NCBI GenBank assembly: GCA_039812645.1
Contig: JBDIAV010000001.1
Span: forward strand, 37,038 to 101,037
Direction: 5' to 3'
Source of the DNA: Ancrocorticia sp039812645
GTDB taxonomy: Bacteria; Actinomycetota; Actinomycetes; Actinomycetales; Actinomycetaceae
DNA length: 64,000 bases
A program made the position numbers and the translations under genes. Below are positions 8,288 through 17,549 of this stretch, in pieces (within the stretch, counting starts at the first letter, position 1; every line of letters begins with the position of its first letter). Below the pieces are notes generated by a model. The model searched no databases and was not told where the DNA came from. It saw only the letters and a program-made list of their open reading frames with translations.

Positions 8288-10489
8288 ATGCCTTCCCACG
8301 TTCCTGAGGTTAGCGCGCCCAAACCGTGGCGTCGCCTTACCTTTCTTATTATCTTGATGGTCGCTTTAGTGGCCAGTCTTGTCGTTGGATCGTTCACTGG
8401 CGATCGGTCACGACTTCTTCCCGATTTCGCCCTTGATTTGGAGGGCGGCACGCAGATCATTTTGACGCCGACGACGACCGACGGTTCCGAAGTGACACAA
8501 AATGATGTTAATCAGGCGATTGAGATCATTCGTCAGCGTGTGGATGCCTCGGGTGTTGCCGAAGCTGAGATCGCCTCCCAGGGTGGATCGAACATCGTTG
8601 TTGGCCTGCCGGGTACTCCGTCGAAGGAAACCCTTGATCTCGTTCGTACGTCGGCTGTGCTCCGCATGCGAGCGGTGCTCCAACAGGCTGATGTAGGAGT
8701 CCTTACTCGTGAAACTTACGATGCAGCTACGGGTGCATCTAGCGGTACTGATGAGACTGCTCCTGTCGAAGGGACCGACGGATCGGCCCCCGTTGACGGC
8801 ACGGAGGAGTCCGCTCCAGCTGAAGAAGTTGCTCCGGCGGAGGGGAGCGAGGAGGTAGCTCCAGCTGAAGGTACTGAAGAGGTGGCTCCGGCCGAGGGGA
8901 CAGAGGAATCTGTTCCAGCGGAGGGAACCGACGAGGCCGCCCCGGCTGAAGAGGCTGCGCCGGTAGAGGAGGCGGCTCCCGCCGAAGAAACGACACCAGC
9001 AGAAGCTACTCCGGCTGAACCCACTCCCGCGGAGTCAACTCCAGCGGCGGAGCCGTTCACGGCGGATGAGCTGCACGCTGCCGCTCTCAAGCTCGCGGAT
9101 GCAAATGGTGATGGCGTGCTCTCCACCGAGCCTACGCAGGCGCCCACCGACGCATCCGATATGGCATGGGTGACCGAGCAGGTTGTCTATGACGCTCTCA
9201 CCACCGACTGCACTGCTCCGCAGAGCCACGGCGGCGAGGATGATCCGGCGGCACCTCGTGTCGCCTGTGAACCTGATGGGCCTGCGGGACCGGCTAAGTA
9301 CATTCTTGGTCCGGCTGAGATCGAGGGAACTCAGATCACGCAAGCCGCTTCCGGCTTCGATCAGCAGTACAACCGCTGGGTTGTCAATATGGAGTTCAAT
9401 ACCGAAGGGGCAAAGGCCTTTGCTGAGGTCACCGGACGTCTTGCTACTCTGGAATCACCGCGTAACCAGTTTGCGATCGTTCTTGACGGTCAGGTCGTTT
9501 CTGCGCCGAGTAACGATAAGGTGATTGCGGGAGGAAGTGCGCAGATCTTCGGCGGTAGCCTGAATGCCGAGACTACCAAGGTTCTCGCCAATCAGCTGAA
9601 CTTCGGTTCACTGCCGTTGCACTTTGAGGTGCAGTCTGAGGAGCAGATCTCTGCAACCCTCGGCTCCGAGTCTCTGACCTCCGGTCTCATCGCTGGCCTT
9701 ATCGGCATGCTTCTGGTTGTGCTCTACCTGCTGTGGCAGTACCACGGACTTGGCATTGTCGCTGCGGGTTCTGTGCTCTTGGCAACCGGTGTTTCCTACC
9801 TGCTTATTTGCTTCCTTTCATGGACGATGGGATATCGCCTATCCATGGCGGGTGTCGTGGGCCTGATTATTTCGATCGGCGTGACAGCTGACTCCTTTAT
9901 CGTGTTCTTCGAGCGAATCCGCGATGAGATCCGCGAGGGTCGAACACTCAAGTCAGCGGTTGCCCATGGTTGGGCACGAGCCAAGAGGACGATCATTGTG
10001 GCGGATACCGTCAATCTGGTTGCTTCGGTTGTGCTCTATTTCCTTACCGTGGGATCAGTACGAGGCTTTGCCTTTACCCTCGGATTGACCACCGTCATCG
10101 ACCTTATTGTCGTCATGATGTTCACCTACCCGCTTATGCTGCTCCTGACCCGCACCAAGTTCTTTGGTGAAGGTAGGCGCTTCTCGGGTATGGATGCTGC
10201 AGCTTTGGGTCGTGAGCCCTCCTACCGCGGTGCTGGCCGTTTCGAATCGAAGCAGCCGCGCCGTGCACAAGCGAAGGTCGCCGTCGAGCCTTCTGCCACG
10301 CCGTCGGACGAAAGTTCGGCCCGAGTAACGATCTCGGAACCGGTGGGCACGAGAATACCGCCCGCGAGTGACGCCGTCGAACTCTCCGAAGAGGAGCAGA
10401 GGCTCAGCCTCGCCGAACGGCGTGCTCTTGCACGTCGCAAGGCACGTGAGGCGCAGCAGCGGTCCGCCACAGAAGGGGAGAACGCCTGA
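8288..10489 (+). CDS. secD: Protein translocase subunit SecD with acidic repeat insertion
   Basis: 733 residues. SecD uses the proton gradient to finish preprotein export together with SecF. An N-terminal membrane segment, the LDLEGGTQIIL motif near residue 55, the large external P1 domain and a C-terminal five-helix bundle (about 460-630) are present. Residues about 150-257, inside the external domain, form a low-complexity Glu/Ala/Pro/Thr stretch built from imperfect APAEGTEE-type units; ordinary SecD lacks it. The cytoplasmic C-terminus is extended and charged. The TGA overlaps the secF ATG. Confidence 0.95.
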   Translation: MPSHVPEVSAPKPWRRLTFLIILMVALVASLVVGSFTGDRSRLLPDFALDLEGGTQIILTPTTTDGSEVTQNDVNQAIEIIRQRVDASGVAEAEIASQGGSNIVVGLPGTPSKETLDLVRTSAVLRMRAVLQQADVGVLTRETYDAATGASSGTDETAPVEGTDGSAPVDGTEESAPAEEVAPAEGSEEVAPAEGTEEVAPAEGTEESVPAEGTDEAAPAEEAAPVEEAAPAEETTPAEATPAEPTPAESTPAAEPFTADELHAAALKLADANGDGVLSTEPTQAPTDASDMAWVTEQVVYDALTTDCTAPQSHGGEDDPAAPRVACEPDGPAGPAKYILGPAEIEGTQITQAASGFDQQYNRWVVNMEFNTEGAKAFAEVTGRLATLESPRNQFAIVLDGQVVSAPSNDKVIAGGSAQIFGGSLNAETTKVLANQLNFGSLPLHFEVQSEEQISATLGSESLTSGLIAGLIGMLLVVLYLLWQYHGLGIVAAGSVLLATGVSYLLICFLSWTMGYRLSMAGVVGLIISIGVTADSFIVFFERIRDEIREGRTLKSAVAHGWARAKRTIIVADTVNLVASVVLYFLTVGSVRGFAFTLGLTTVIDLIVVMMFTYPLMLLLTRTKFFGEGRRFSGMDAAALGREPSYRGAGRFESKQPRRAQAKVAVEPSATPSDESSARVTISEPVGTRIPPASDAVELSEEEQRLSLAERRALARRKAREAQQRSATEGENA

Positions 10490-11595
10490 TGTCGATGTAT
10501 AGCTACGCTAACGATCTCTACACCGGAAAGAAGTCGTATAACTTCATTGGTAAGCGGAAGATCTGGTTCTCCGTCGCGGCACTGGCGGTGTTGGTATCGA
10601 TCGTGCTTCTATTCACGGTCCGTCTCAATCTTGGTATCGAGTTCACCGGCGGATCGCAGTTCACTATCTCGAATACGGCGAATGTCGACCAGGCCCCAGC
10701 AACGAACGTTATGAGCGAGCACGGTGGAAGTGATGCCGCGCGAGTGGCCCAGGTGGGCGATTCGAGTATCCGTATTCAGACGGTCAATAATGATGACTTC
10801 TCGAACACGGAAGTCGAAGCTATCCGCTCTGAGCTGGCAACGGCCTACGGTGTGGACGTTTCTGATGTTACGTCGACGTTTATTGGCCCTTCCTGGGGTC
10901 AGGATATCCTCGGCAAAGCGCTCAATGGCTTTGTGGTATTCCTGGTGCTCGTGGGAGTCGGGCTTTCCCTCTACTTCCGTAGCTGGCGTAATGCCGCGGG
11001 TGCGATTGTGGCTTTGTTCCATGACCTTATCGTCACCGTGGGGATTTACTGCATCTTTGGCTTCGAGGTGACCCCGTCCACTGTGATCGGCCTGCTGACC
11101 ATTTTGGGTTATTCGCTCTATGACACCGTCGTTGTGTTTGACAAGGTGCGCGAAAATACCCAGTCATTGACCTCGCAGAATTCCTATACTTTCGCAGAAT
11201 CGACGAATTTGGCTGTTAATCAGACCCTTATTCGGTCGATCAACACGTCGGTCACAAGTATCCTCCCTGTGGCATCCATTCTCTTCATTGGAGTGTGGCT
11301 GCTGGGTGCGGGTACGCTACGGGATCTTGCCCTCGTTATGTTCGTGGGTCTCATCCTGTCGACGGTTTCATCGATCTTTATTGCGTCCCCCATGGCGGTG
11401 CAGTTGGCTGAGATGAACCCACAGATTAAGGAGCACACGGCCCGTGTTCTGGCCGCGCGTGCTGAGCGTGGCGCGGATATTGACGATGCCGACGTTCTCG
11501 ACAAGGCAGTGCCTGCCCGCGGTATTATCCGCGAAGCAGGCCAGCGAAAGGGCAATACCGCCCAGCCTAAGCGCAAGAAGAGGAGAAAGAAGTGA
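10489..11595 (+). CDS. secF: Protein translocase subunit SecF
   Basis: 368 residues. N-terminal membrane segment, then the conserved NLGIEFTGGSQFTI motif, then a five-helix bundle containing GYSLYDTVVVFDKVREN. The C-terminus is a basic Lys/Arg tail. The start ATG overlaps the secD stop (ATGA); a second ATG lies two codons further. The 3' end overlaps apt by 4 bases. Confidence 0.95.
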   Translation: MSMYSYANDLYTGKKSYNFIGKRKIWFSVAALAVLVSIVLLFTVRLNLGIEFTGGSQFTISNTANVDQAPATNVMSEHGGSDAARVAQVGDSSIRIQTVNNDDFSNTEVEAIRSELATAYGVDVSDVTSTFIGPSWGQDILGKALNGFVVFLVLVGVGLSLYFRSWRNAAGAIVALFHDLIVTVGIYCIFGFEVTPSTVIGLLTILGYSLYDTVVVFDKVRENTQSLTSQNSYTFAESTNLAVNQTLIRSINTSVTSILPVASILFIGVWLLGAGTLRDLALVMFVGLILSTVSSIFIASPMAVQLAEMNPQIKEHTARVLAARAERGADIDDADVLDKAVPARGIIREAGQRKGNTAQPKRKKRRKK

Positions 11596-12137
11596 GCGAG
11601 GGATACGCCTTCCCACAGGAGACGGTTGCACTCGTGGAGTCCAACCTCCGCGAAGTCAACGATTTCCCAGCCCCGGGAGTCATCTTCCGTGACATCACAC
11701 CGCTCATTGCGGATCCCGAGGGATTCCGGACCCTCATCAACATCCTGGCTGACCGTTACCGTGGCAAGGTCGATGCCGTCGCGGGCCTCGAGTCCCGTGG
11801 CTTCATCCTGGCCGCACCGCTCGCGTACGCGCTCGGAGTGGGCATGGTGACCGTCCGAAAAGCGGGTCGCCTTCCCGGTCCCGTTGTAGGGGTGGATTAC
11901 GACCTGGAGTATGGCTCGGCCCGCATGGAGTTGCAGCCCTTCACCGTGGAGGATGGCCAGCGCGTTCTTATTCTCGACGACGTCCTTGCCACCGGTGGAA
12001 CTGCCAACGCCGCGTTCGATCTTATTGAGCAGTCGGGTGGAGAGGCCGTGGGTCTGTGCGTCCTCATTGAGTTGGCGGATCTCGGTGGTCGCGCCAAGCT
12101 CGAGGGGCGCGAGGTTGAGGCGATTTTGACCTTCTAA
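11592..12137 (+). CDS. apt: Adenine phosphoribosyltransferase
   Basis: 181 residues from GTG 11592, overlapping the secF stop (GTGA). It converts adenine and PRPP to AMP. The PRPP-binding motif is clear (RVLILDDVLATGGTA near residue 120), as are the ESRGFILAAPLAYALG and RKAGRLPG segments. secF-apt-relA is a conserved actinobacterial neighbourhood and links purine salvage with (p)ppGpp metabolism. Confidence 0.96.
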   Translation: MSEGYAFPQETVALVESNLREVNDFPAPGVIFRDITPLIADPEGFRTLINILADRYRGKVDAVAGLESRGFILAAPLAYALGVGMVTVRKAGRLPGPVVGVDYDLEYGSARMELQPFTVEDGQRVLILDDVLATGGTANAAFDLIEQSGGEAVGLCVLIELADLGGRAKLEGREVEAILTF

Positions 12138-12231
12138 TATGCCTGCCACTGTGATGCGAGTGGACTTAACGCGACTCAAGCGGGAATGTCTCGCGCACCG
12201 TCGTCGTTGTACACAACGCGGTCATTACTGA

Positions 12232-12265
12232 CAAAGAGACCACACTGAACAGTGTGGTCTCTTTG
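12232..12265. terminator. Hairpin terminator between apt and relA
   Basis: Perfect 15-bp stem (CAAAGAGACCACACT with its complement) and GAAC loop. The descending arm ends CTCTTTG, giving only a short U stretch. It separates the sec-apt transcript from relA. Confidence 0.75.
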
Positions 12266-12335
12266 CATAGTGGACGTTATGGCATAGAAGGCGTCGTCAG
12301 ACGGCTAAAATGACCACAATAGGTGAGGGGGAGAG

Positions 12336-14624
12336 ATGAGCGAGAATCAAACACCTCGGGTGAGGTCTCGAATGGCTTGGCTGACGGGCCGGGGTGCGCC
12401 GCAGATTCCGGCGGTGTTGGAGCCCCTCATGCGTGCGCTGGGCACCAAGAACGTTGACAAGGCGCGCATCATCCACGCCTTCGATATTGCCAACGAGTGC
12501 CATGCTGGCCAGATCCGTAAATCTGGGGAACCCTACATTACCCATCCGGTGGCTGTTGCGACGATCCTTGCCGAACTCGGTATGGACGAAGACACCATCG
12601 TGGGTGCGCTGCTTCACGACACTGTGGAGGATACTGGCTACACCTTAGCTGAGGTCCGCAAGGAGTTTGGACCCACGGTTGAGCTGCTCGTTGACGGCGT
12701 GACCAAGCTCGACAAGGTGGAATACGGCGAGGCGGCACAGGCGGAAACCGTACGCAAGATGGTCATCGCGATGTCGAAGGACATCCGGGTCCTGCTTATT
12801 AAGCTGGCTGACCGTCTCCACAATGCTCGCACCTGGAAGTACGTCAACCCCGAGAGTGCCAAGAAGAAGGCGTACGAAACTCTCGAAATCTATGCGCCGT
12901 TGGCTCATCGTCTGGGCATGAACTCCATCAAATGGGAGCTGGAAGACCTTTCGTTTAAGGCGATGTATCCCGCGGTATATACCGAGATCGAGCGTCTTGT
13001 TACGGAACGGACGCCCGCGCGCGAGGCCTACATCCTCGAGATCAAGGAGATGCTGGAGAAGGAGCTGAAGACTGCGCATATTAAGTGCACGATTACCGGG
13101 CGTCCCAAGCACTTCTATTCGATTTACCAGAAGATGATTCTGCGGGGGAAGGACTTCGAGGATATTTACGACCTCGTCGGCATTCGTGTGCTGGTCGAGA
13201 CTATCCCGGATTGTTACGCAACTCTCGGTGTTACCAATACACTCTTTACGCCTATTCAGGGGCGCATCAAAGATTATATTTCTGCCCCGAAGTTCAACCT
13301 CTACCAGTCGATTCACACGACCGTGATCGGACCGGGAGGGCGCTCACTTGAGGTCCAGATCCGTACTTATGATATGCACCGGCGTGCAGAGTACGGAGTT
13401 GCCGCCCATTGGCGCTATAAGGAGAACGTCAAGGCAGGGGACGCCAACCCTGAGACCTCTGAGAAGGACACCCAGCTCAACTGGCTACGCCAGCTGGTGG
13501 ACTGGCAGCGCGAAACTGCCGATCCCACCGAGTTCCTTGATTCGCTGCGCTACGAGATCTCGGGCAACCAGGTCTACGTCTTTACGCCCAAGGGTGAGGT
13601 GATGGAATTGCCGGCGGGCTCCACGCCGGTCGATTTTGCCTACGGCGTGCATACCGAGGTAGGTCACCGCACGGTGGGTGCCCGTGTGAATGATCGTCTC
13701 GTGACGCTCGATCACCGACTGGAATCTGGGGATACCGTCGAGATCATCACGGCCAAGGGCGCGGACAATGGGCCCTCGCAGGGATGGTTGGATTTTGTCG
13801 CGTCCCAGCGTGCCAAGTCGAAGATCAAGGCGTGGTTCAAGCATTCGCGTCGTGACGAAGCAGTGGACATCGGCAAGGAGAAACTCGCCAAGGCTATCCG
13901 TCGTCGTAACCAGCCGCTACAGCGGCTCATGAGCCACGACACCCTGCGGGCCGTGGCTCAGGACCTCTCGCGTGAGGGCGTCACCGAGCTATATGCGGCT
14001 ATCGGCGAAGGAGCTATCTCCGCCGAGACGGTGGTCCGGCGGCTGATCATGTCGCAGGGCGGCGAAGCGGGCGTGGAAGAGACACTCGCCGAGGCCGTCA
14101 CGCCAACGCGCATCCAACATCGCCGCTCCGATGGTGGTGACAGCGCCGTTGTAGTGCAGTCCCTTGAATCCACCGATGTGCTGGTCAAGCTTGCCAAGTG
14201 CTGCACGCCAGTACCACCGGATAAGATCGTTGCCTTCGTGACCCGCGGTAACGGACTTTCCGTCCACCGTGCCGATTGCTCGAACGTTACGTCGCTACGA
14301 CGCGAGCCCGAGCGTTTTATCGACGTGGCGTGGTCCGATAGTGCGGACGCGGTATTCCTTGTCCAGGTTCAGGTTGAAGCACTTGATCGCCAGGGGCTGC
14401 TGCATGACATTTCCCGTGTTCTCAACGAGAATGGCGTGAATCTGCTTCAGGCTACGATGTCGACGTCCAAGGAACGTGTGGCGAAGTCCCACTTTGTGTT
14501 TGAAATGGCCGATCCCCGCCACCTCCAGACTGTACTGCGGGAGATGCGTAAGATCGAGGGCGTTTACGACGCCTACCGCGTTACAGGGTCGAAGAAGGCA
14601 GAGAACCGGCGCGTACGGCGGTAG
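12336..14624 (+). CDS. rel: Bifunctional (p)ppGpp synthetase/hydrolase RelA/SpoT (Rel)
   Basis: 762 residues, normal for an actinobacterial Rel. Order: HD hydrolase domain (ALLHDTVED near residue 93), synthetase domain (GRPKHFYSIYQKM near 255, EDIYDLVGIRV, and AEYGVAAHWRYK near 352), TGS domain (VYVFTPKGEVMELPAGST near 410), zinc-finger/conserved-Cys region (CCTPVPPDKI near 622) and C-terminal ACT domain. Both catalytic centres look intact, so it should make and degrade the alarmone. A GAGGGGGAGAG ribosome site precedes the ATG. Its stop abuts the stop of the convergent gene with no spacer. Confidence 0.96.
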   Translation: MSENQTPRVRSRMAWLTGRGAPQIPAVLEPLMRALGTKNVDKARIIHAFDIANECHAGQIRKSGEPYITHPVAVATILAELGMDEDTIVGALLHDTVEDTGYTLAEVRKEFGPTVELLVDGVTKLDKVEYGEAAQAETVRKMVIAMSKDIRVLLIKLADRLHNARTWKYVNPESAKKKAYETLEIYAPLAHRLGMNSIKWELEDLSFKAMYPAVYTEIERLVTERTPAREAYILEIKEMLEKELKTAHIKCTITGRPKHFYSIYQKMILRGKDFEDIYDLVGIRVLVETIPDCYATLGVTNTLFTPIQGRIKDYISAPKFNLYQSIHTTVIGPGGRSLEVQIRTYDMHRRAEYGVAAHWRYKENVKAGDANPETSEKDTQLNWLRQLVDWQRETADPTEFLDSLRYEISGNQVYVFTPKGEVMELPAGSTPVDFAYGVHTEVGHRTVGARVNDRLVTLDHRLESGDTVEIITAKGADNGPSQGWLDFVASQRAKSKIKAWFKHSRRDEAVDIGKEKLAKAIRRRNQPLQRLMSHDTLRAVAQDLSREGVTELYAAIGEGAISAETVVRRLIMSQGGEAGVEETLAEAVTPTRIQHRRSDGGDSAVVVQSLESTDVLVKLAKCCTPVPPDKIVAFVTRGNGLSVHRADCSNVTSLRREPERFIDVAWSDSADAVFLVQVQVEALDRQGLLHDISRVLNENGVNLLQATMSTSKERVAKSHFVFEMADPRHLQTVLREMRKIEGVYDAYRVTGSKKAENRRVRR

Positions 14625-15185
14625 TTAGTACGCTCCCGCGGCAGTAATTAATTGTTGTGTGCGCCAGCTGAGGTACTCGGTAAGTTGAGGGATCATCTGG
14701 CGCGCCCGCGGAAGATGACGACGGCCTTGTTCGTGACGCAGCTGCTCGGCAATTTCGTCGAGGTGAACGTGTCCTCCGATCATGGCGAGAATACCCTCAA
14801 TGGCCACGTCTGGGCTTTCGAGGAGTAGGAGGTCTGCCGCGGTGCGGGCCGGAGTTGTCACCTGTACCCCGCCGATGACCGCCGTAAATTCCGGTGGGAT
14901 AACGCGCCGAAAGCTCGCCGGATACTTAGCCTTCGACGGATGGGCAGCATACACGTGTGGCATTCGATCGGACGGCCACCAACCGGTATAAACCCACACG
15001 GCGGAAAATGTTACCGCCGTAAAAGGTGAGGGGAGTAGCGGAGCGAGTAATGCGCCACGAAGAGCGGGGCTTGCGGCTACATCCATGGGCGCAACGAGCC
15101 CCGGAGCATATTCGATCAGCAATCCGTCTCGAATGAGTGCCCTCTGAGTATTCGACAGGGGAGGAACGTCACGCCAGGTTGTCAT
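14625..15185 (-). CDS. Orphan AbiEi-antitoxin-like protein
   Basis: 186 residues. The middle segment, with an aromatic strand (SAVWVYTGWWP), a VYAAHPSK strand and then VIGGVQVTTPARTAADLL, has the pattern of the AbiEi-type antitoxin / endonuclease-associated proteins widespread in actinobacteria. No AbiEii-like nucleotidyltransferase toxin and no nuclease domain is present in or next to it, so it is either an orphan or a cut-down member. The assignment comes from remembered motif patterns, so it is tentative. Convergent with rel, stop to stop. Confidence 0.6.
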   Translation of the reverse strand: MTTWRDVPPLSNTQRALIRDGLLIEYAPGLVAPMDVAASPALRGALLAPLLPSPFTAVTFSAVWVYTGWWPSDRMPHVYAAHPSKAKYPASFRRVIPPEFTAVIGGVQVTTPARTAADLLLLESPDVAIEGILAMIGGHVHLDEIAEQLRHEQGRRHLPRARQMIPQLTEYLSWRTQQLITAAGAY

Positions 15186-15207
15186 GCCTCATTCATACCG
15201 CACAAAG

Positions 15208-15257
15208 CGGGAGGGTGACTTTTCCACAGCGTGGGCTGTGGAAAAGTCACCCTCCCG
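15208..15257 (-). terminator. Very long perfect hairpin terminator after DUF349 gene
   Basis: Perfect 23-bp stem with GTGG loop; the arms contain GACTTTTCCACAGC and its complement. It lies 15 bases beyond the DUF349 stop and just upstream of the next minus-strand gene. Both arms are GC-rich at the base. On the minus strand the stem is followed by CTTTG, a weak U tract. Confidence 0.8.
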
Positions 15258-15272
15258 GTTATCTAGGGCTTG

Positions 15273-16628
15273 TTACAGGTCCTTCGTGACCTGGTCGAGC
15301 CATGCCTGACGTGCCGCACGATCTTCGCTCAGCGAGGCAACCTTCTTGGCATCGCCATCAGCCTCAGCAGCGGCGATCTGATCGTCAAGCTCGGCGATCA
15401 AGTGCTCAAGCTGAGCCGCCATGCCATCGGCACGCTGCTTCTTTTGCGGATCGCTCCGACGCCACTTCTCGGCCTCTGCATTTCGAACAGCATCTTCGAT
15501 TTGGCGTAGACGGCCTTCGGTACGGCTGATATCCGCACGCGGCACCATACCGATGGTTTCCCACCGGTCTTGGATATCGTGCAGGGCAGCGCGCGCGGCT
15601 TCAAGATCCTTGACGGGAAGAATAGCCTCCGCCTCGTCAATGAGAGCAAGCTTGGCCTGAAGATTCTCATTGAAGACTTCGTCGCGTGCGGCATAGTGGG
15701 CCGAACGAGCATCGAAGAACTTCTGTTGCGCGGAGCGGAAACGCTCCCACAGCTTGTCGTCTTCCTTCCGAGCCGCGTGGCCAGCCTGACGCCAATCGTC
15801 CATCAGCGCGCGGAACTGCGCTGCCGTGGTGTTCCAATCTGTGGAATCGGACAGTGCCTCGGCCTGGGCGATGAGAGCGTTCTTTCGGGTCACGACCTCG
15901 GAGCGCTCACTCTCCAACGCAGAGAAATGCTGGCGACGCAGACGATCAAACTGGCTGCGGGCCTTCGAGTAACGCTGCCACAGACCTTCCTCGGTGGGAC
16001 GGTCAATACGGGGACCACCCTTTTGGGCGCTCTTCCACTGTTCGAAGATTTGCCCTAGCTCATCGCGGGAGTTGCGCCAGTGAATCTTTGAGGGATCCGT
16101 ATTTGCGATCTCCTCAGCGCGCTCAATGAGCGCCGTACGCTCGGCGATAGCCTGGGCCTTGGCTTCCTCGCGCTTGGCAGCAGCCTCGGCTGCACGAGCG
16201 GTAGCCCGCTCCTTAAGGCTAGAAATGCGGGTGCGCAGTGCCTCAACATCACCAACAACAGCCGGTTCGACGAGCTGCTCATCAAGGGCCTTGAGGGAGG
16301 ATGTCGCTTCCTCCGGGCTGATGTTGTCCATACGCGACTCCAGCAGAGTGATCTGCGCGGCGAGGTCAAGGTAACGGCGTACGTACAGGCTCAGAGCGTC
16401 TTCGGTGGAACCGCCGACCGCGTACTGGCCAACAATCCGTTCGCCGGAATCGGAACGCAACCACACGTTGCCTTCACTATCCACCCGACCCCAGGCTGCC
16501 GCCTGAGCTGCTGCTGCTTGGTCGAGGGGAGCCGGAGCGGGTGTTGCCGCCGCGGCGGCCGGCGCTGCCGGACGGGGACGCGGGATCGGCCGAGGCGTCG
16601 GCTTGGGGGTGGGAGTGGACTCACTCAT
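15273..16628 (-). CDS. DUF349 domain protein
   Basis: 451 residues from ATG 16628, chosen because AAGGAG sits 6 bases upstream; an open frame continues to 16760 but that extension is basic and unlike the family. The N-terminus is Pro/Thr/Ala-rich (about 45 residues), followed by repeated helical DUF349 units of about 70 residues marked by W-x-x-A-G/W-x-x-R patterns. Strong coiled-coil character throughout. Function is not established; the gene commonly neighbours the MBL hydrolase and hisS in actinobacteria, as here, divergently. Confidence 0.88.
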   Translation of the reverse strand: MSESTPTPKPTPRPIPRPRPAAPAAAAATPAPAPLDQAAAAQAAAWGRVDSEGNVWLRSDSGERIVGQYAVGGSTEDALSLYVRRYLDLAAQITLLESRMDNISPEEATSSLKALDEQLVEPAVVGDVEALRTRISSLKERATARAAEAAAKREEAKAQAIAERTALIERAEEIANTDPSKIHWRNSRDELGQIFEQWKSAQKGGPRIDRPTEEGLWQRYSKARSQFDRLRRQHFSALESERSEVVTRKNALIAQAEALSDSTDWNTTAAQFRALMDDWRQAGHAARKEDDKLWERFRSAQQKFFDARSAHYAARDEVFNENLQAKLALIDEAEAILPVKDLEAARAALHDIQDRWETIGMVPRADISRTEGRLRQIEDAVRNAEAEKWRRSDPQKKQRADGMAAQLEHLIAELDDQIAAAEADGDAKKVASLSEDRAARQAWLDQVTKDL

Positions 16629-16746
16629 CTGGTGCTCCTTGGTGGAGACGGCGCCGGGCGGCACCGTGCGTAACAAACTTGGCAACAGTCTACGACGTTT
16701 CGCAGACGGTGAGGCACGGCGTCTAGCGCGTGGAGAACTTGCCCGA

Positions 16747-16758
16747 TAGCGTGGGACC
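16747..16758 (+). promoter_or_regulatory. Candidate leaderless promoter of MBL hydrolase gene
   Basis: TAGCGT at 16747-16752 matches TANNNT exactly six bases before ATG 16759, and there is no Shine-Dalgarno. This spacing is typical of actinobacterial leaderless transcripts; the start site is inferred. Confidence 0.4.
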
Positions 16759-17490
16759 ATGATCTTTCTGCGCTACTCCGAAACACTCATTGAGGCCAAT
16801 TGTTACATTCTTTCTGACGAAACGGCGAGGAAAGCGCTGGTTGTTGATCCCGGAGCGGGAAGCGCGGCGTGGGTAAGGCGCACGTTAGAGGACCGTGAAC
16901 TCGAATTAGCAGCGGTGCTGTGCACGCACGGACATGCAGATCACGTGTGGGATGCGGGAGTTGTGGCGGGCGACGACGTCGTCGTTTACCTTCCCGAACC
17001 CGACCTGTATCGTCTCGAAAATCCTGCGATTTACACGGCGGTGTTCACCCAGTTTTTCGTCTCGTATTCAGGACATGAGTGGATGGCCCCCGCGCGAAGT
17101 GAGGCATTGCCGCAAGAGTTCTACAAGGAGGGAGGTGCCGAAATCGTTCCGGGAATCCGTATCCGCGCTATTCCGGCTCCCGGACACTCCGAGGGATCGA
17201 GCGTCTTCCTGCTGGAGGGCCAGATTACGCAAGACCCCGAGGCGGTGCGACTTCCGGAGGGATCTTTCGGCACTGAACTCATGCTCACAGGTGACGTGTT
17301 GTTTCGCGACGGCGTCGGCCGCACGGATCTGCCCGGCTCAGATCCAGCAGCCGCTCAGATCTCGTTGAGAAATCTCGCTCAAACCATTGCCCCGGCTCGC
17401 GTCTTCTTTCCGGGGCACGGAGGTCCATCAACGATGGGGCGTGAGTTGCGTCATTCTCCGTATCTCCGGGAGGCTGTGAACAGCCAGTAA
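16759..17490 (+). CDS. MBL-fold metallo-hydrolase (glyoxalase II-like)
   Basis: 243 residues. The metal site is complete: CTHGHADHVWDAG (HxHxDH) near residue 54, His in PAPGHSEGS near 140, Asp in MLTGDVLFRDGVGRTD near 180, and a late His in FFPGHGG. Proteins of this type are called hydroxyacylglutathione-hydrolase-like, but in mycothiol-using actinobacteria the natural substrate is uncertain. It precedes hisS by 60 bases, the usual order. Confidence 0.9.
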   Translation: MIFLRYSETLIEANCYILSDETARKALVVDPGAGSAAWVRRTLEDRELELAAVLCTHGHADHVWDAGVVAGDDVVVYLPEPDLYRLENPAIYTAVFTQFFVSYSGHEWMAPARSEALPQEFYKEGGAEIVPGIRIRAIPAPGHSEGSSVFLLEGQITQDPEAVRLPEGSFGTELMLTGDVLFRDGVGRTDLPGSDPAAAQISLRNLAQTIAPARVFFPGHGGPSTMGRELRHSPYLREAVNSQ

Positions 17491-17549
17491 CTTGCTCACA
17501 CTGTGCCCCGAGATGAGGAATCCGCGTTCGTCGTGAGAGAATATTCGTC

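Noticed and set aside
8716..9147. Minus-strand Ser/Ala-rich open frame
   Set aside because: Antisense of the repetitive acidic insertion of SecD; no ribosome site.
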